64,000 nt of DNA from Polynucleobacter sp. AP-Nino-20-G2 (GTDB lineage: Bacteria; Pseudomonadota; Gammaproteobacteria; Burkholderiales; Burkholderiaceae), in the NCBI RefSeq assembly GCF_018688235.1, contig NZ_CP061313.1, positions 1,657,130-1,721,129 on the forward strand, read 5' to 3'. The translations under genes were made by a program, and so were the position numbers. The first letter of the stretch is position 1. Each line of letters begins with the position of its first letter. This document shows positions 9,076 through 17,907 of the stretch, piece after piece. The notes under the pieces were generated by a model. It did not search any database, was not told the DNA's origin, and saw only the letters and a program-made list of their open reading frames with translations.

Positions 9076-9315
9076 TTATCTTCTCTTGAGAAAGAAAACC
9101 AAGACATCGCCTTCAGTGGTACTAGAAAGTAACTCGTTCCCAGTTTGTTTCGCAAACGCAGGAAAGTCATGAGCAGCACCGGCATCAGTCGCTTTGACCT
9201 TCAAAACCTCGCCCGACTGCATTGTGGCTAAGGCTTTCTTGGTACGCAAAATTGGCAGTGGGCAATTCATACCAATAGCATCAACTTCGAGATTAAATTC
9301 CATGGCGCCACTCAT
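9076..9315 (-). CDS. tusA: TusA-family sulfur-carrier protein
   Basis: Small 79-residue sulfur carrier of the TusA/SirA/YeeD family. The core motif MNCPLPILRTKKAL holds the conserved Cys18 that would carry a persulfide, followed by the usual beta-alpha-beta-alpha-beta pattern and a VFFLKRR end. TusA passes sulfur to tRNA 2-thiouridine synthesis and to other acceptors such as molybdenum cofactor; which acceptor applies here is not visible. The ATG at 9315 overlaps the TGA stop of alaS (ATGA), so it is translationally coupled to the synthetase gene; an internal ATG at 9303 is a less likely start. TusA paralogues of other function exist, so the symbol is a family-level call. Confidence 0.87.
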   Translation of the reverse strand: MSGAMEFNLEVDAIGMNCPLPILRTKKALATMQSGEVLKVKATDAGAAHDFPAFAKQTGNELLSSTTEGDVLVFFLKRR

Positions 9316-11936
9316 TTAGAGGCCACCCAATCTTTAACGCCCGCTAAAGCTGCTCCCAACTTGCTTGGATCGGTGCCGCCTGCCATTGCCATTTCTGGCT
9401 TGCCGCCGCCTTTACCGCCAACCTGTTGAGCAACAAAGTTCACTAAATCACCAGCCTTCACTTTGGTAATAGAGTCTGCAGTAACGCCGGCAATCAAACT
9501 CACCTTATCGCCCTGCACTGAAGCGAGAACGATCGCTGCAGTTTTCAACTTCGTCTTCAAGGCATCCATAGTCTCACGCAAGACCTGCGCGTCAGCACCA
9601 TCTAAGCGCGCTGCAAGAACCTTGATGCCATTGACATCAATCGCTTGGGTTACCAACTCATCACCCTGACTTGCAGCGAGTTTGGAATTTGCCTTATCTA
9701 GCTCGCGCTCGGCCTGACGCAAGCTTTCTTGCAACTGAGCAACGCGATTCACCAAATCCCCTGGATGGGTTTTTAAGATTGCCGCAGCTTCATTGACCCT
9801 ATCTTCCAAGCCTTGCAAGAAGTTGAGTGCGTGCTTGCCAGTGACCGCTTCAACACGACGGATGCCAGCAGCAACGCCGCCTTCAGAAACAATTTTTAAG
9901 CTACCGATATCGCCGGTGCGAGCTACGTGAGTACCGCCACACAACTCTTTAGAGCTACCAATCTCCAGAACACGAACCTCATCACCGTACTTCTCACCAA
10001 AGAGCATCATGGCGCCAGTTTTTTGCGCGTCATCCAAAGACATGACTTTTCCGGAAGTCGCTGTATTAGCCAAAATCTCGGCATTCACAATATCTTCAAC
10101 CCGACGAATCTCCGCCGCAGTAATTGGAGCATGATGAGTAAAATCGAAACGCGTTTTACTAGCATCAACTAAAGAACCTTTTTGCTGAACATGGTCGCCC
10201 AATACTTCACGTAAGGCTTTATGCAAAATATGGGTCGCACTATGGTTGCGCATCGTTTCTGTTCTTTGCTGAACATCTACTAGAGCAGTGAGCGTATCCC
10301 CTACCTTGATCTCACCCTCATGAACTTCGCCCTGATGGCCAAATACATCGGCTTGAATCTTGAAGGTGTCTTCAACGGCAAAGCGCATTACTTCATTACG
10401 CAACTCGCCTTTATCACCAACTTGTCCACCGGACTCGGCATAAAAAGGGGTGTTGTCCAAAACAATCACGGCTGAATCACCGGCTTTCACTGATTGAACC
10501 GCAGATCCATCAACATAAAGAGCGGTAACCTTCGCGCCCTCATGCTTCAGAGTGTCATAGCCATGAAACTGGGTTGGCTTGCCAGAGTACTCCAAGCCTT
10601 GCGCTACTTTGAACTTACCTGCAGCTCTTGCTTGATCGCGTTGCTTTTGCATTGCCAATTCAAAGCCCTCAGCATCAACCGTAACGTCTCGTTCACGGCA
10701 AACGTCCGCAGTCAGATCTAATGGGAAGCCAAAGGTATCGTGCAAACGGAAAGCAGTTTCACCATCAACTGTTTTGGCACCGCCAGCAAGTGCGCCTTCC
10801 AAAATTTCCATGCCATTGGCAATCGTTTGGAAGAAACGCTCTTCCTCTTGCTTAATGACTTCGCTCACTTTATCTTTTGCAGCCTGCAGCTCTGGATAAG
10901 CGAGTCCCATCTCTTTAACCAAGGCAGGAACCAGTTGGTAGAAGAATGGTTTACGCGCACCCAATTTATAACCGTGACGAATAGCGCGACGAGCAATACG
11001 ACGCAACACGTAACCGCGCCCCGCATTACCCGGAATTACACCATCCACCACAATGAAGCTACAAGCACGGATATGGTCTGCAATGACCTTCAACGATGGA
11101 CTTGCTAAGTCACAGTTCTCGCCACCGGCGGCATCAACTGCCTCCTTGGCGGCCTTAAGCAAGTTCACAAAGAGGTCGATCTCATAGTTGGAGTGCACGT
11201 GCTGCAATACTGCGGCAATACGCTCCAGGCCCATGCCGGTATCAACACTAGGCTTAGGCAGAGGATGCATAGTGCCAGCCTCATCGCGATTGAACTGCAT
11301 GAAGACGTTATTCCAAATCTCGATATAGCGATCGCCATCTTCCTCAGGGCTGCCAGGAGGGCCGCCAGCGATGTGAGGGCCGTGGTCATAAAAGATCTCG
11401 GTACAAGGACCGCACGGGCCCGTATCACCCATCATCCAGAAATTATCTGAAGCGTAGCGAGCGCCCTTGTTATCACCAATACGAATAATGCGTTCAGCCG
11501 GCACGCCGATTTGCCTATTCCAAATCTCGTAAGCCTCATCATCCTCGGCATACACCGTCACGAGAAGTTTTTCTTCTGGGAGCTTAAAAACGTCTGTTAA
11601 TAATTCCCAAGCAAACTGGATGGCATCTTTTTTGAAATAGTCACCAAACGAGAAATTACCCAGCATCTCAAAAAAGGTATGGTGACGAGCGGTATAACCG
11701 ACGTTATCCAAATCGTTATGTTTTCCGCCCGCACGAATGCATTTTTGGGCAGTCGTTGCGCGGCTATAAGGGCGCTTATCAAAGCCCAAAAAGACGTCTT
11801 TAAACTGATTCATCCCAGCATTAGTAAATAAGAGGGTCGGATCATCACCCGGTACTACAGGGCTAGAAGGGACGATTTGGTGGCCTTTTTGGGCAAAGTA
11901 ATCCAGGTATGCCTGGCGAATTTGGGAGACTTTCAT
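9312..11936 (-). CDS. alaS: alanine-tRNA ligase
   Basis: Class II synthetase charging tRNA-Ala, 874 residues, very close to the usual bacterial length. It begins MKVSQIRQAYLDYFAQKGH, carries class II motif regions (LLFTNAGMNQFKDVFLG; RHHTFFEMLGNFSFGDYFK), the editing-domain zinc ligands HSATHILHKAL and the CGGTHVARTGDIG segment, and the C-terminal C-Ala domain with GGKGGGKPEMAMAGG. I choose ATG at 11936; the reading frame extends 12 codons upstream but homologues start at MKVSQIR. A GATAAT hexamer ends seven bases before the ATG with TTGCCC 17 bases further upstream, and there is no Shine-Dalgarno site, suggesting a leaderless message. Coupled to tusA downstream. Confidence 0.97.
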   Translation of the reverse strand: MKVSQIRQAYLDYFAQKGHQIVPSSPVVPGDDPTLLFTNAGMNQFKDVFLGFDKRPYSRATTAQKCIRAGGKHNDLDNVGYTARHHTFFEMLGNFSFGDYFKKDAIQFAWELLTDVFKLPEEKLLVTVYAEDDEAYEIWNRQIGVPAERIIRIGDNKGARYASDNFWMMGDTGPCGPCTEIFYDHGPHIAGGPPGSPEEDGDRYIEIWNNVFMQFNRDEAGTMHPLPKPSVDTGMGLERIAAVLQHVHSNYEIDLFVNLLKAAKEAVDAAGGENCDLASPSLKVIADHIRACSFIVVDGVIPGNAGRGYVLRRIARRAIRHGYKLGARKPFFYQLVPALVKEMGLAYPELQAAKDKVSEVIKQEEERFFQTIANGMEILEGALAGGAKTVDGETAFRLHDTFGFPLDLTADVCRERDVTVDAEGFELAMQKQRDQARAAGKFKVAQGLEYSGKPTQFHGYDTLKHEGAKVTALYVDGSAVQSVKAGDSAVIVLDNTPFYAESGGQVGDKGELRNEVMRFAVEDTFKIQADVFGHQGEVHEGEIKVGDTLTALVDVQQRTETMRNHSATHILHKALREVLGDHVQQKGSLVDASKTRFDFTHHAPITAAEIRRVEDIVNAEILANTATSGKVMSLDDAQKTGAMMLFGEKYGDEVRVLEIGSSKELCGGTHVARTGDIGSLKIVSEGGVAAGIRRVEAVTGKHALNFLQGLEDRVNEAAAILKTHPGDLVNRVAQLQESLRQAERELDKANSKLAASQGDELVTQAIDVNGIKVLAARLDGADAQVLRETMDALKTKLKTAAIVLASVQGDKVSLIAGVTADSITKVKAGDLVNFVAQQVGGKGGGKPEMAMAGGTDPSKLGAALAGVKDWVASK

Positions 11937-11943
11937 GCGAATA

Positions 11944-11972
11944 ATTATCGCATTGGCACTAGTCGGGGGCAA
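11944..11972 (-). promoter_or_regulatory. alaS promoter candidate, leaderless geometry
   Basis: On the minus strand TTGCCC (11972-11967) and GATAAT (11949-11944) are separated by 17 bases. The expected start site falls at about 11937, next to the A of the alaS ATG at 11936. Confidence 0.45.
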
Positions 11973-12063
11973 ACCCTAAGCAAACCTCCCCTTTCCTGCC
12001 TTACAATCCCGTAACATCAATAAAAGATCGGCATTTAATAAGTCGATAAACAAGGAGCTCAAC

Positions 12064-12525
12064 TTGAAAATTCGCAATCAACGGGATTTTGGCGCAGGGA
12101 TCATGTACATGGTCATCGGCCTATTCTTTACGGTAGTTGCTACCCAATACCCCATGGGCACACCAGCCAAAATGGGTCCTGGCTACTTCCCCCACTATTT
12201 AGGGATTCTGATGACCCTTTTGGGCCTCTTTATCACCATCAAATCATTTAGCGCTAAAGCGGCTATTGAGTCAATTCCCAAGTTCAACTGGAAAATCATG
12301 GCTCAGATTACCGGCGCGGTAGTCCTTTATGGCCTGCTTTTGCCAAAAATGGGATTCTTAATTGCGGTCGTGGTCTTGGTATTGGTTTCCGCCAGCGCAA
12401 GCAAAGAATTTACTTGGAAGGGCTCCCTCATTAATGCAGCCTTTCTAGTTGCCTTTACTTACTCTGTCTTTGTGTTGGGTCTGAAGCTTCAATTCCCACT
12501 CTTGCCAGTATTTTTCCAACAATAA
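12064..12525 (+). CDS. tctB: tripartite tricarboxylate transporter, small membrane subunit (TctB family)
   Basis: Four-helix inner-membrane subunit of a TctABC-type, binding-protein-dependent secondary transporter for organic acids. The 153-residue protein starts KIRNQRDFGAGIMYMVIGLFF, typical for TctB, with hydrophobic segments near residues 12-30, 46-62, 80-108 and 118-140 and the GPGYFPHYLG loop between helices 1 and 2. The start is TTG at 12064: AAGGAG lies six to seven bases upstream and no ATG fits the conserved N-terminus. The large subunit gene follows 18 bases later. No TctC binding-protein gene is adjacent, so substrate specificity must come from a TctC encoded elsewhere. Confidence 0.88.
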   Translation: MKIRNQRDFGAGIMYMVIGLFFTVVATQYPMGTPAKMGPGYFPHYLGILMTLLGLFITIKSFSAKAAIESIPKFNWKIMAQITGAVVLYGLLLPKMGFLIAVVVLVLVSASASKEFTWKGSLINAAFLVAFTYSVFVLGLKLQFPLLPVFFQQ

Positions 12526-12543
12526 AAACCGGGACTCTAGAAA

Positions 12544-14046
12544 ATGGACTTATTTGCTAATTTAGCCCTCGGTTTCGATACCGCATTTACCTTACAAAAC
12601 CTGCTTTACTGCCTTATCGGCTGTATTTTGGGTACCTTGATCGGTGTTTTGCCTGGCCTTGGCCCAATCGCAACGATTGCGATGTTATTGCCAGCAACCT
12701 ACGCCCTTCCTCCAGTTGCCGCCCTGATTATGTTGGCCGGAATCTACTATGGCTCCCAATACGGCGGCTCCACTACTGCAATTTTGCTCAACATCCCAGG
12801 GGAAACGTCCTCGGTGGTGACGGCGATCGATGGCTACCAAATGGCCAGAAATGGTCGAGCGGGTGTAGCTCTCTTTACCGCTGGTATGGGCTCATTCTTT
12901 GCTGGTTGCGTTGCGACCTTGGTTTTGGCAGCATTTGCCGCGCCACTTTCCCAGTTGGCATTTAAGTTTGGCCCTGCTGAATACTTCTCCCTAATGGTTT
13001 TAGGGTTAATTGGTGCAGTGGTACTAGCGTCCGGCTCCCTGATCAAGGCAATTGGCATGATCGTTCTTGGTTTGCTCATGGGCCTCATTGGTACAGACGT
13101 GAACTCTGGCGTTTCTCGCTACGCATTTGACATTCCTGAACTGAGTGACGGTATTGGCTTTGTCAGCGTGGCAATGGGTGTGTTCGGCTTTGCTGAAATC
13201 ATGGGCAACCTAGAAAAGACTGGCGATGATGAGGGCTTCTTAAACAAGATGACCACCATGATTCCTACCAAGCAAGACGTGAAGCGCATGGTTCCTTCGA
13301 TCTTACGCGGTACAACCATTGGCTCAATCCTTGGCATTCTGCCAGGCGGTGGTGCAGCATTGGCAGCCTTTGGCGCCTACTCTGTAGAAAAGAAGTCCTC
13401 CAAGTACAGCCATGAGTTTGGTAAAGGCGCTATTGAAGGTGTTGCAGGTCCTGAGGCGGCAAACAATGCTGCAGCTCAAACCTCATTTATCCCATTGCTC
13501 ACCTTGGGTATCCCTCCAAACGCCGTGATGGCTTTGATGGTTGGTGCGATGACTATTCATAACATCCAGCCAGGTCCACAAGTCATGACCAGCAATCCAG
13601 CATTGTTCTGGGGTCTGATTGCTTCTATGTGGATTGGTAACGTGATGTTGATTCTCTTGAACTTGCCTTTGATTGGTATCTGGGTAAAGCTCTTGAAGAT
13701 TCCTTATCGCTTCCTCTACCCAGCAATTTTGGTGTTCTGCTGTATCGGCGTATACACCGTGAACAACACCGTATTTGACGTTTATGTAACCGCAGCATTT
13801 GGCTTAATTGGTTACCTCTTCTTCAAACTCGGTTGCGAACCTCCTCCATTGCTCCTCGGTTTCGTGCTCGGACCAATGATGGAAGAGAACTTCCGTCGCG
13901 CCCTATTGCTATCCCGTGGTGACTTCTCAACCTTTGTAACCCGCCCATTATCTTTAGGATTGCTTATTGCAGCAGCCCTCTTAGTGGTGATCGTGGCCTT
14001 ACCAGCGGTTAAGAAAACCCGTGAAGAGGCTTTCGTAGAGGATTAA
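12544..14046 (+). CDS. tctA: tripartite tricarboxylate transporter permease (TctA family)
   Basis: Large 12-helix permease subunit, 500 residues, the standard size for TctA. Diagnostic segments are GVLPGLGPIATIAMLLPATY near the N-terminus, the IYYGSQYGGSTTAILLNIPGE stretch, and the second repeat copy GILPGGGAALAAFGAYSVEKK with GPEAANNAAAQTSFIPLLTLGIP. The two repeats reflect the known internal duplication of the family. It moves organic acids delivered by a periplasmic TctC using an ion gradient. It forms an operon with tctB and is followed by a good intrinsic terminator. The substrate cannot be read from the sequence. Confidence 0.94.
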   Translation: MDLFANLALGFDTAFTLQNLLYCLIGCILGTLIGVLPGLGPIATIAMLLPATYALPPVAALIMLAGIYYGSQYGGSTTAILLNIPGETSSVVTAIDGYQMARNGRAGVALFTAGMGSFFAGCVATLVLAAFAAPLSQLAFKFGPAEYFSLMVLGLIGAVVLASGSLIKAIGMIVLGLLMGLIGTDVNSGVSRYAFDIPELSDGIGFVSVAMGVFGFAEIMGNLEKTGDDEGFLNKMTTMIPTKQDVKRMVPSILRGTTIGSILGILPGGGAALAAFGAYSVEKKSSKYSHEFGKGAIEGVAGPEAANNAAAQTSFIPLLTLGIPPNAVMALMVGAMTIHNIQPGPQVMTSNPALFWGLIASMWIGNVMLILLNLPLIGIWVKLLKIPYRFLYPAILVFCCIGVYTVNNTVFDVYVTAAFGLIGYLFFKLGCEPPPLLLGFVLGPMMEENFRRALLLSRGDFSTFVTRPLSLGLLIAAALLVVIVALPAVKKTREEAFVED

Positions 14047-14070
14047 TTCTCGAAGGACTCCAAGAAACAG

Positions 14071-14095
14071 GCCCGCAGCAGTTTGCGGGCTTTTT
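14071..14095 (+). terminator. intrinsic terminator after tctA
   Basis: GCCCGCA (14071-14077) pairs with TGCGGGC (14084-14090) around a six-base loop, followed by TTTTT. It sits 24 bases after the tctA stop and only 35 bases before the glnS start. Confidence 0.9.
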
Positions 14096-14117
14096 CTTTA
14101 TGGGCGGTGCTTTTCTC

Positions 14118-14123
14118 TACAAT
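14118..14123 (+). promoter_or_regulatory. -10 candidate for glnS
   Basis: TACAAT lies six bases before the preferred glnS ATG at 14130, so the predicted start site coincides with the ATG. No convincing -35 box is seen; its place would fall in the terminator T-run. Confidence 0.35.
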
Positions 14124-14129
14124 GGGGCT

Positions 14130-15902
14130 ATGTCTCAAGATAGCAAACCACCTAAATCTACCGCTGGCGCAATCGCCGAGCCCTCCAACTTTTTACGCCA
14201 GATCATTGATCACGACTTGGCCAGCGGGGCCTACCAAAATCGTAGCGACAGAAATGGGCAGGCTATCCCCTCGATCATTACGCGCTTTCCGCCAGAACCG
14301 AATGGCTATCTACATATTGGTCATGCCAAAAGTATTTGCCTCAACTTTGGCTTAGCAAGTGATTACAACCATCAAGCAGGTGGCGCCCGTTGCAACATGC
14401 GCCTGGATGACACCAATCCCGTCAAAGAGGATGTCGAGTACGCTGACAGCATATTGGACGCTGTAAAGTGGCTGGGCTTTGACTGGGGCACTCACCTCTA
14501 TCACGCGAGTGATTATTTTGACCAGCTCTATGAGTTCGCTGAAATTCTGATTCAGAATGGCAAGGCATACGTAGACAGTCAAAGTGCTGATGACATTCAC
14601 ACCAATCGCGGCAACTTTGGCCAAGTTGGAAAAAATAGCCCCTATCGCGACCGCACTCCCGATGAGAATCTTGCGCTATTCCGCGAGATGCGAGATGGCA
14701 AATACAAAGATGGCGAACATGTCCTGCGTCTAAAAATTGACATGGCGCACCCGAACATCGTGATGCGCGATCCCGTGGTTTACCGCATCCGCCATACCGA
14801 TCATCATCGCACTGGTAACAAGTGGTGCATCTACCCTTTATATGATTTCACGCACTGCATTTCGGATGCGCTTGAAAATGTTTCGCACTCGATTTGCACC
14901 TTGGAGTTTGAGAATAATCGCCCTCTCTATGACTGGATAGTTGCCTCATTAGCTGAATTGGGAATTTTCAAAAATCCTGTTCCTCACCAGTATGAATTTG
15001 CCCGCCTCAACCTCACATACACCATCACCAGTAAACGCAAGTTACTACAACTGGTAGAAGAAAAACATGTCGACGGCTGGGATGATCCACGCATGCCAAC
15101 GATTGTGGGCATTCGTCGCAGAGGCTACACGCCAGACAGTATTCGCCTGTTCTGTGAACGCATTGGCGTTTCTAAAGCTGATAGCTGGATCGACATGAGC
15201 ACCCTGGATCAGGCCTTGCGCGATGATCTCGAAGCCAAGGCACCACGGGCCACAGCAGTTCTCAAACCGCTCAAACTCGTCATTGAAAACTTTGATACAT
15301 CCGCTAAGGAGCCTTGCTCAGCACCACGCCATCCACAACATCCTGAATGGGGTAATCGTGAGTTCAACTTCACACGTGAGCTGTGGATTGAGCAAGATGA
15401 TTTCATGAAAGAACCGATTAAAGGTTTCTTCAGACTCTACCCACCCATTGGCGACCAAGCAGGTGGCCGCGTGCGCCTACGCCATGGCTTTGTGATCGAG
15501 TGCACTGGATTTGAAGTTGATGCTGCAGGTAACATCATTCAAGTGAATGCCACACACTTCCCTGACAGTAAGAGTGGAACGCCAGGCTCAAACAATTACA
15601 AGGTAAAAGGCAATATTCACTGGGTGAGCGCGGCAGAAGCTGTGCCTGCGCAAGTGCGTCTCTATGACCACTTATTCAATGATCCGCATCCAGATAGTGG
15701 GGACAAAAATTTCCTTGATGCGATTAATCCAAACTCCAAACAAACAATTACCGCATATTTAGAGCCTTGCATGAAGGATGTAAAAGCGGAAGATCATTTC
15801 CAATTTGAGCGTCACGGATACTTCATTGCAGATCAAGCAGATTCCAAACCTGGTCAACCAGTATTTAATCGGACTGTGGGCCTCAAGGATTCTTGGAAAT
15901 AG
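14130..15902 (+). CDS. glnS: glutamine-tRNA ligase
   Basis: Class I synthetase charging tRNA-Gln; 590 residues from the ATG at 14130. The HIGH box is FPPEPNGYLHIGHAKSIC, the KMSKS counterpart is the TSKRKLLQLVEE stretch, and LRHGFVIECTGFEVD and FERHGYFIADQ belong to the C-terminal beta-barrel anticodon-binding domains. Presence of GlnRS implies direct glutaminylation rather than only the GatCAB route. An in-frame ATG at 14100 would add ten residues but lies at the edge of the tctA terminator, so 14130 is preferred. The 3' end overlaps the convergent oxidoreductase gene by 20 bases. Confidence 0.96.
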   Translation: MSQDSKPPKSTAGAIAEPSNFLRQIIDHDLASGAYQNRSDRNGQAIPSIITRFPPEPNGYLHIGHAKSICLNFGLASDYNHQAGGARCNMRLDDTNPVKEDVEYADSILDAVKWLGFDWGTHLYHASDYFDQLYEFAEILIQNGKAYVDSQSADDIHTNRGNFGQVGKNSPYRDRTPDENLALFREMRDGKYKDGEHVLRLKIDMAHPNIVMRDPVVYRIRHTDHHRTGNKWCIYPLYDFTHCISDALENVSHSICTLEFENNRPLYDWIVASLAELGIFKNPVPHQYEFARLNLTYTITSKRKLLQLVEEKHVDGWDDPRMPTIVGIRRRGYTPDSIRLFCERIGVSKADSWIDMSTLDQALRDDLEAKAPRATAVLKPLKLVIENFDTSAKEPCSAPRHPQHPEWGNREFNFTRELWIEQDDFMKEPIKGFFRLYPPIGDQAGGRVRLRHGFVIECTGFEVDAAGNIIQVNATHFPDSKSGTPGSNNYKVKGNIHWVSAAEAVPAQVRLYDHLFNDPHPDSGDKNFLDAINPNSKQTITAYLEPCMKDVKAEDHFQFERHGYFIADQADSKPGQPVFNRTVGLKDSWK

Positions 15903-16770
15903 TCTTTAGAAACTCTGCAACGCTGGGATAGCGAAGCGGGGTTTTTAATTCTTTTAGTCGCGTATTCGTTACGCGTCGTGACTCTCGCATAAAGGACCAC
16001 AACATCGGGGATACGATTTTCTCAAGCTCTTCAGCAGGCAATCGTGGCGGGCGCTCTAATCCATAAGCATCTGCCACTTCATCAAAATAATCACCCATCT
16101 TCGTTTCACCGCCATCGCATGTATTGATCACTCGCTGCGGTTTACCGTGGTACACAGCAGCACAAACCAATCTCGCCAAATCATCGCTCTGAATATGATT
16201 TGAGTAAGCATCTTGGGCGGGTAGTAATGCCGGGGTTCTGGATCGAATACGCTCAAGAGGCAGACGGTCCAAGGCGTAAATCCCTGGCACCCTCAAAATC
16301 GTTAATGCCACGCCATGGCTTAGCGCCCAAAATCGCAAACTATTCTCAGCATCAACACGCCTTTTAGCGCGCTCGCTCTGAGGATTGACGGGGGTGCTCT
16401 CACTGACCCTACCACCCCCATGATCGCCATAAACCCCTGTAGTACTCACATAAATCAAGCACCTGACGGTACTAGATCCTTGGGATAAAATTCGGATGAG
16501 GTTGCGAGTTCGGCAATCGCGATGACCTGCGTTTTGGGGTGGCGCCAAGTGAATCAGGGTTTCGGCCAGTCCACTCAAGCGCCACAAGCTCTCGGGCTTA
16601 TCCAGATCTCCCAAGATAGGCGTCGCGCCCACTGCTCTCAACTCCTGAAAACGCATTTTCTGAGAAGTTAGGGCGAATACACGATAGCTTCGAACAAGCT
16701 GTTTGGCTACCCGCAGACCAATGTCGCCGCAGCCAATAATCAGAATTCGAGGTTTGCCAAAAGATTGCAT
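15883..16770 (-). CDS. NAD(P)-dependent epimerase/dehydratase-like protein
   Basis: Rossmann-fold protein of 295 residues related to extended short-chain dehydrogenases and to the E. coli YeeZ group. The nucleotide-binding motif IIGCGDIGLRVAKQL is at about residues 11-25, and VSTTGVYGDHGG at about 111-122 holds the Tyr region of the active site, though a complete Tyr-x-x-x-Lys triad is not obvious. No substrate can be assigned. ATG at 16770 is 36 bases from the start of the divergent reductase gene. Its end overlaps the convergent glnS end by 20 bases. The family call is firm, function unknown. Confidence 0.88.
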   Translation of the reverse strand: MQSFGKPRILIIGCGDIGLRVAKQLVRSYRVFALTSQKMRFQELRAVGATPILGDLDKPESLWRLSGLAETLIHLAPPQNAGHRDCRTRNLIRILSQGSSTVRCLIYVSTTGVYGDHGGGRVSESTPVNPQSERAKRRVDAENSLRFWALSHGVALTILRVPGIYALDRLPLERIRSRTPALLPAQDAYSNHIQSDDLARLVCAAVYHGKPQRVINTCDGGETKMGDYFDEVADAYGLERPPRLPAEELEKIVSPMLWSFMRESRRVTNTRLKELKTPLRYPSVAEFLKTISKNP

Positions 16771-16806
16771 AAGTTACATCGTAATGATTTATTGAAAGAA
16801 CTGAGA

Positions 16807-17847
16807 ATGTCTTACCAAGTAACCCTCAAAGCGAGCGGAAAACAATTTACGGTTGAGAAGGATGAAACCCTTCTAGAGGCAGCCCTTCAACAAGGCGTTA
16901 CCTTGCCCTATGGTTGCAAAAATGGCGCCTGCGGTTCTTGCAAGGGCAAGATTTTAGAAGGACAGGTTCATCATGGCCAACATAGTGAAGCGGCCTTAAG
17001 TAAGGCTGACGAAACCGCAGGCGGCACCCTATTTTGCTGCGCCTTCCCAGACTCTGACCTCGTCATTGAAGCTCGTGAAGTCCAGGGCGCTGGGGATATC
17101 GCCATTCGCAAGATTCCTTGTCGAGTGAACTCCATCACCAAACCCGGCAAGGATGTGGCGATTCTCAAACTCCAGCTTCCCGCTACTGAGCGCTTCCAAT
17201 TTCTAGCTGGTCAGTATTTAGAGTTCTTACTCAAAGATGGGCAGCGTCGCGCCTACTCCATTGCCAATGCGCCAGATCAAGAGGGCCCTCTGGAATTACA
17301 CCTGCGCCACCTACCAGGCGGACTCTTTACGGACTTCGTCTTTGGCGCCAAAGATCCAGCCCTCAAAGAAAAAGATATTCTGCGCTTTGAAGGCCCGTTA
17401 GGCAGCTTTTTCTTGAGAGAGGACTCCAAGAAGCCCATCATTTTTCTGGCGGCTGGCACAGGCTTTGCGCCGATTAAATCGATCGTCGAGCAAATGCAAT
17501 TAAAAAAAATCCAACGCCCCATGCATTTATATTGGGGTGGCCGCAGGCCAAGCGACCTCTATCTCGATCAACTCTGCCAAACTTGGGCAAAAGACATTCC
17601 CGACTTTACCTATACGCCTGTGATCTCAGAAGCTTTACCAGAGGATCAGTGGACGGGCCGCACCGGCTTTGTACACCAAGCAGTCATGGCTGATTACCCT
17701 CAATTAAAAGATTTTCAGGTCTATGCCTGCGGTGCTCCAGCAATGGTGAATGCCGCCCGCCAAGACTTTTCATCCCAATGTCATCTGCCGGAGGAAGAAT
17801 TCTTTGCGGATTCCTTTACCAGCGCCGCCGATCTAGCAACAAATTAA
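16807..17847 (+). CDS. 2Fe-2S ferredoxin-NAD(P)H reductase, CDP-6-deoxy-glucoseen reductase-like
   Basis: A 346-residue single-chain electron-transfer flavoprotein. Residues 1-90 form a plant-type ferredoxin domain with cluster ligands in YGCKNGACGSCKG (Cys37, Cys42, Cys45) and a fourth in TLFCCAF. It is followed by an FAD domain with RAYSIANAP and a NAD(P)H domain starting FLAAGTGFAPIKSIVEQM and ending near VYACGAPAMV. The architecture matches AscD/phenol-hydroxylase-reductase proteins; in betaproteobacteria these are commonly named CDP-6-deoxy-delta-3,4-glucoseen reductase without proof. No sugar-dehydratase partner or oxygenase lies nearby. ATG at 16807 is preferred over an upstream TTG at 16765, because homologues begin at the ferredoxin domain. 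The aminotransferase gene follows after 60 bases. Confidence 0.9.
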   Translation: MSYQVTLKASGKQFTVEKDETLLEAALQQGVTLPYGCKNGACGSCKGKILEGQVHHGQHSEAALSKADETAGGTLFCCAFPDSDLVIEAREVQGAGDIAIRKIPCRVNSITKPGKDVAILKLQLPATERFQFLAGQYLEFLLKDGQRRAYSIANAPDQEGPLELHLRHLPGGLFTDFVFGAKDPALKEKDILRFEGPLGSFFLREDSKKPIIFLAAGTGFAPIKSIVEQMQLKKIQRPMHLYWGGRRPSDLYLDQLCQTWAKDIPDFTYTPVISEALPEDQWTGRTGFVHQAVMADYPQLKDFQVYACGAPAMVNAARQDFSSQCHLPEEEFFADSFTSAADLATN

Positions 17848-17907
17848 ATCACCCGGCAAACTAAGCACGATAATAGAAAAATCATTTGATCCAACCAAGC
17901 GAACCAC

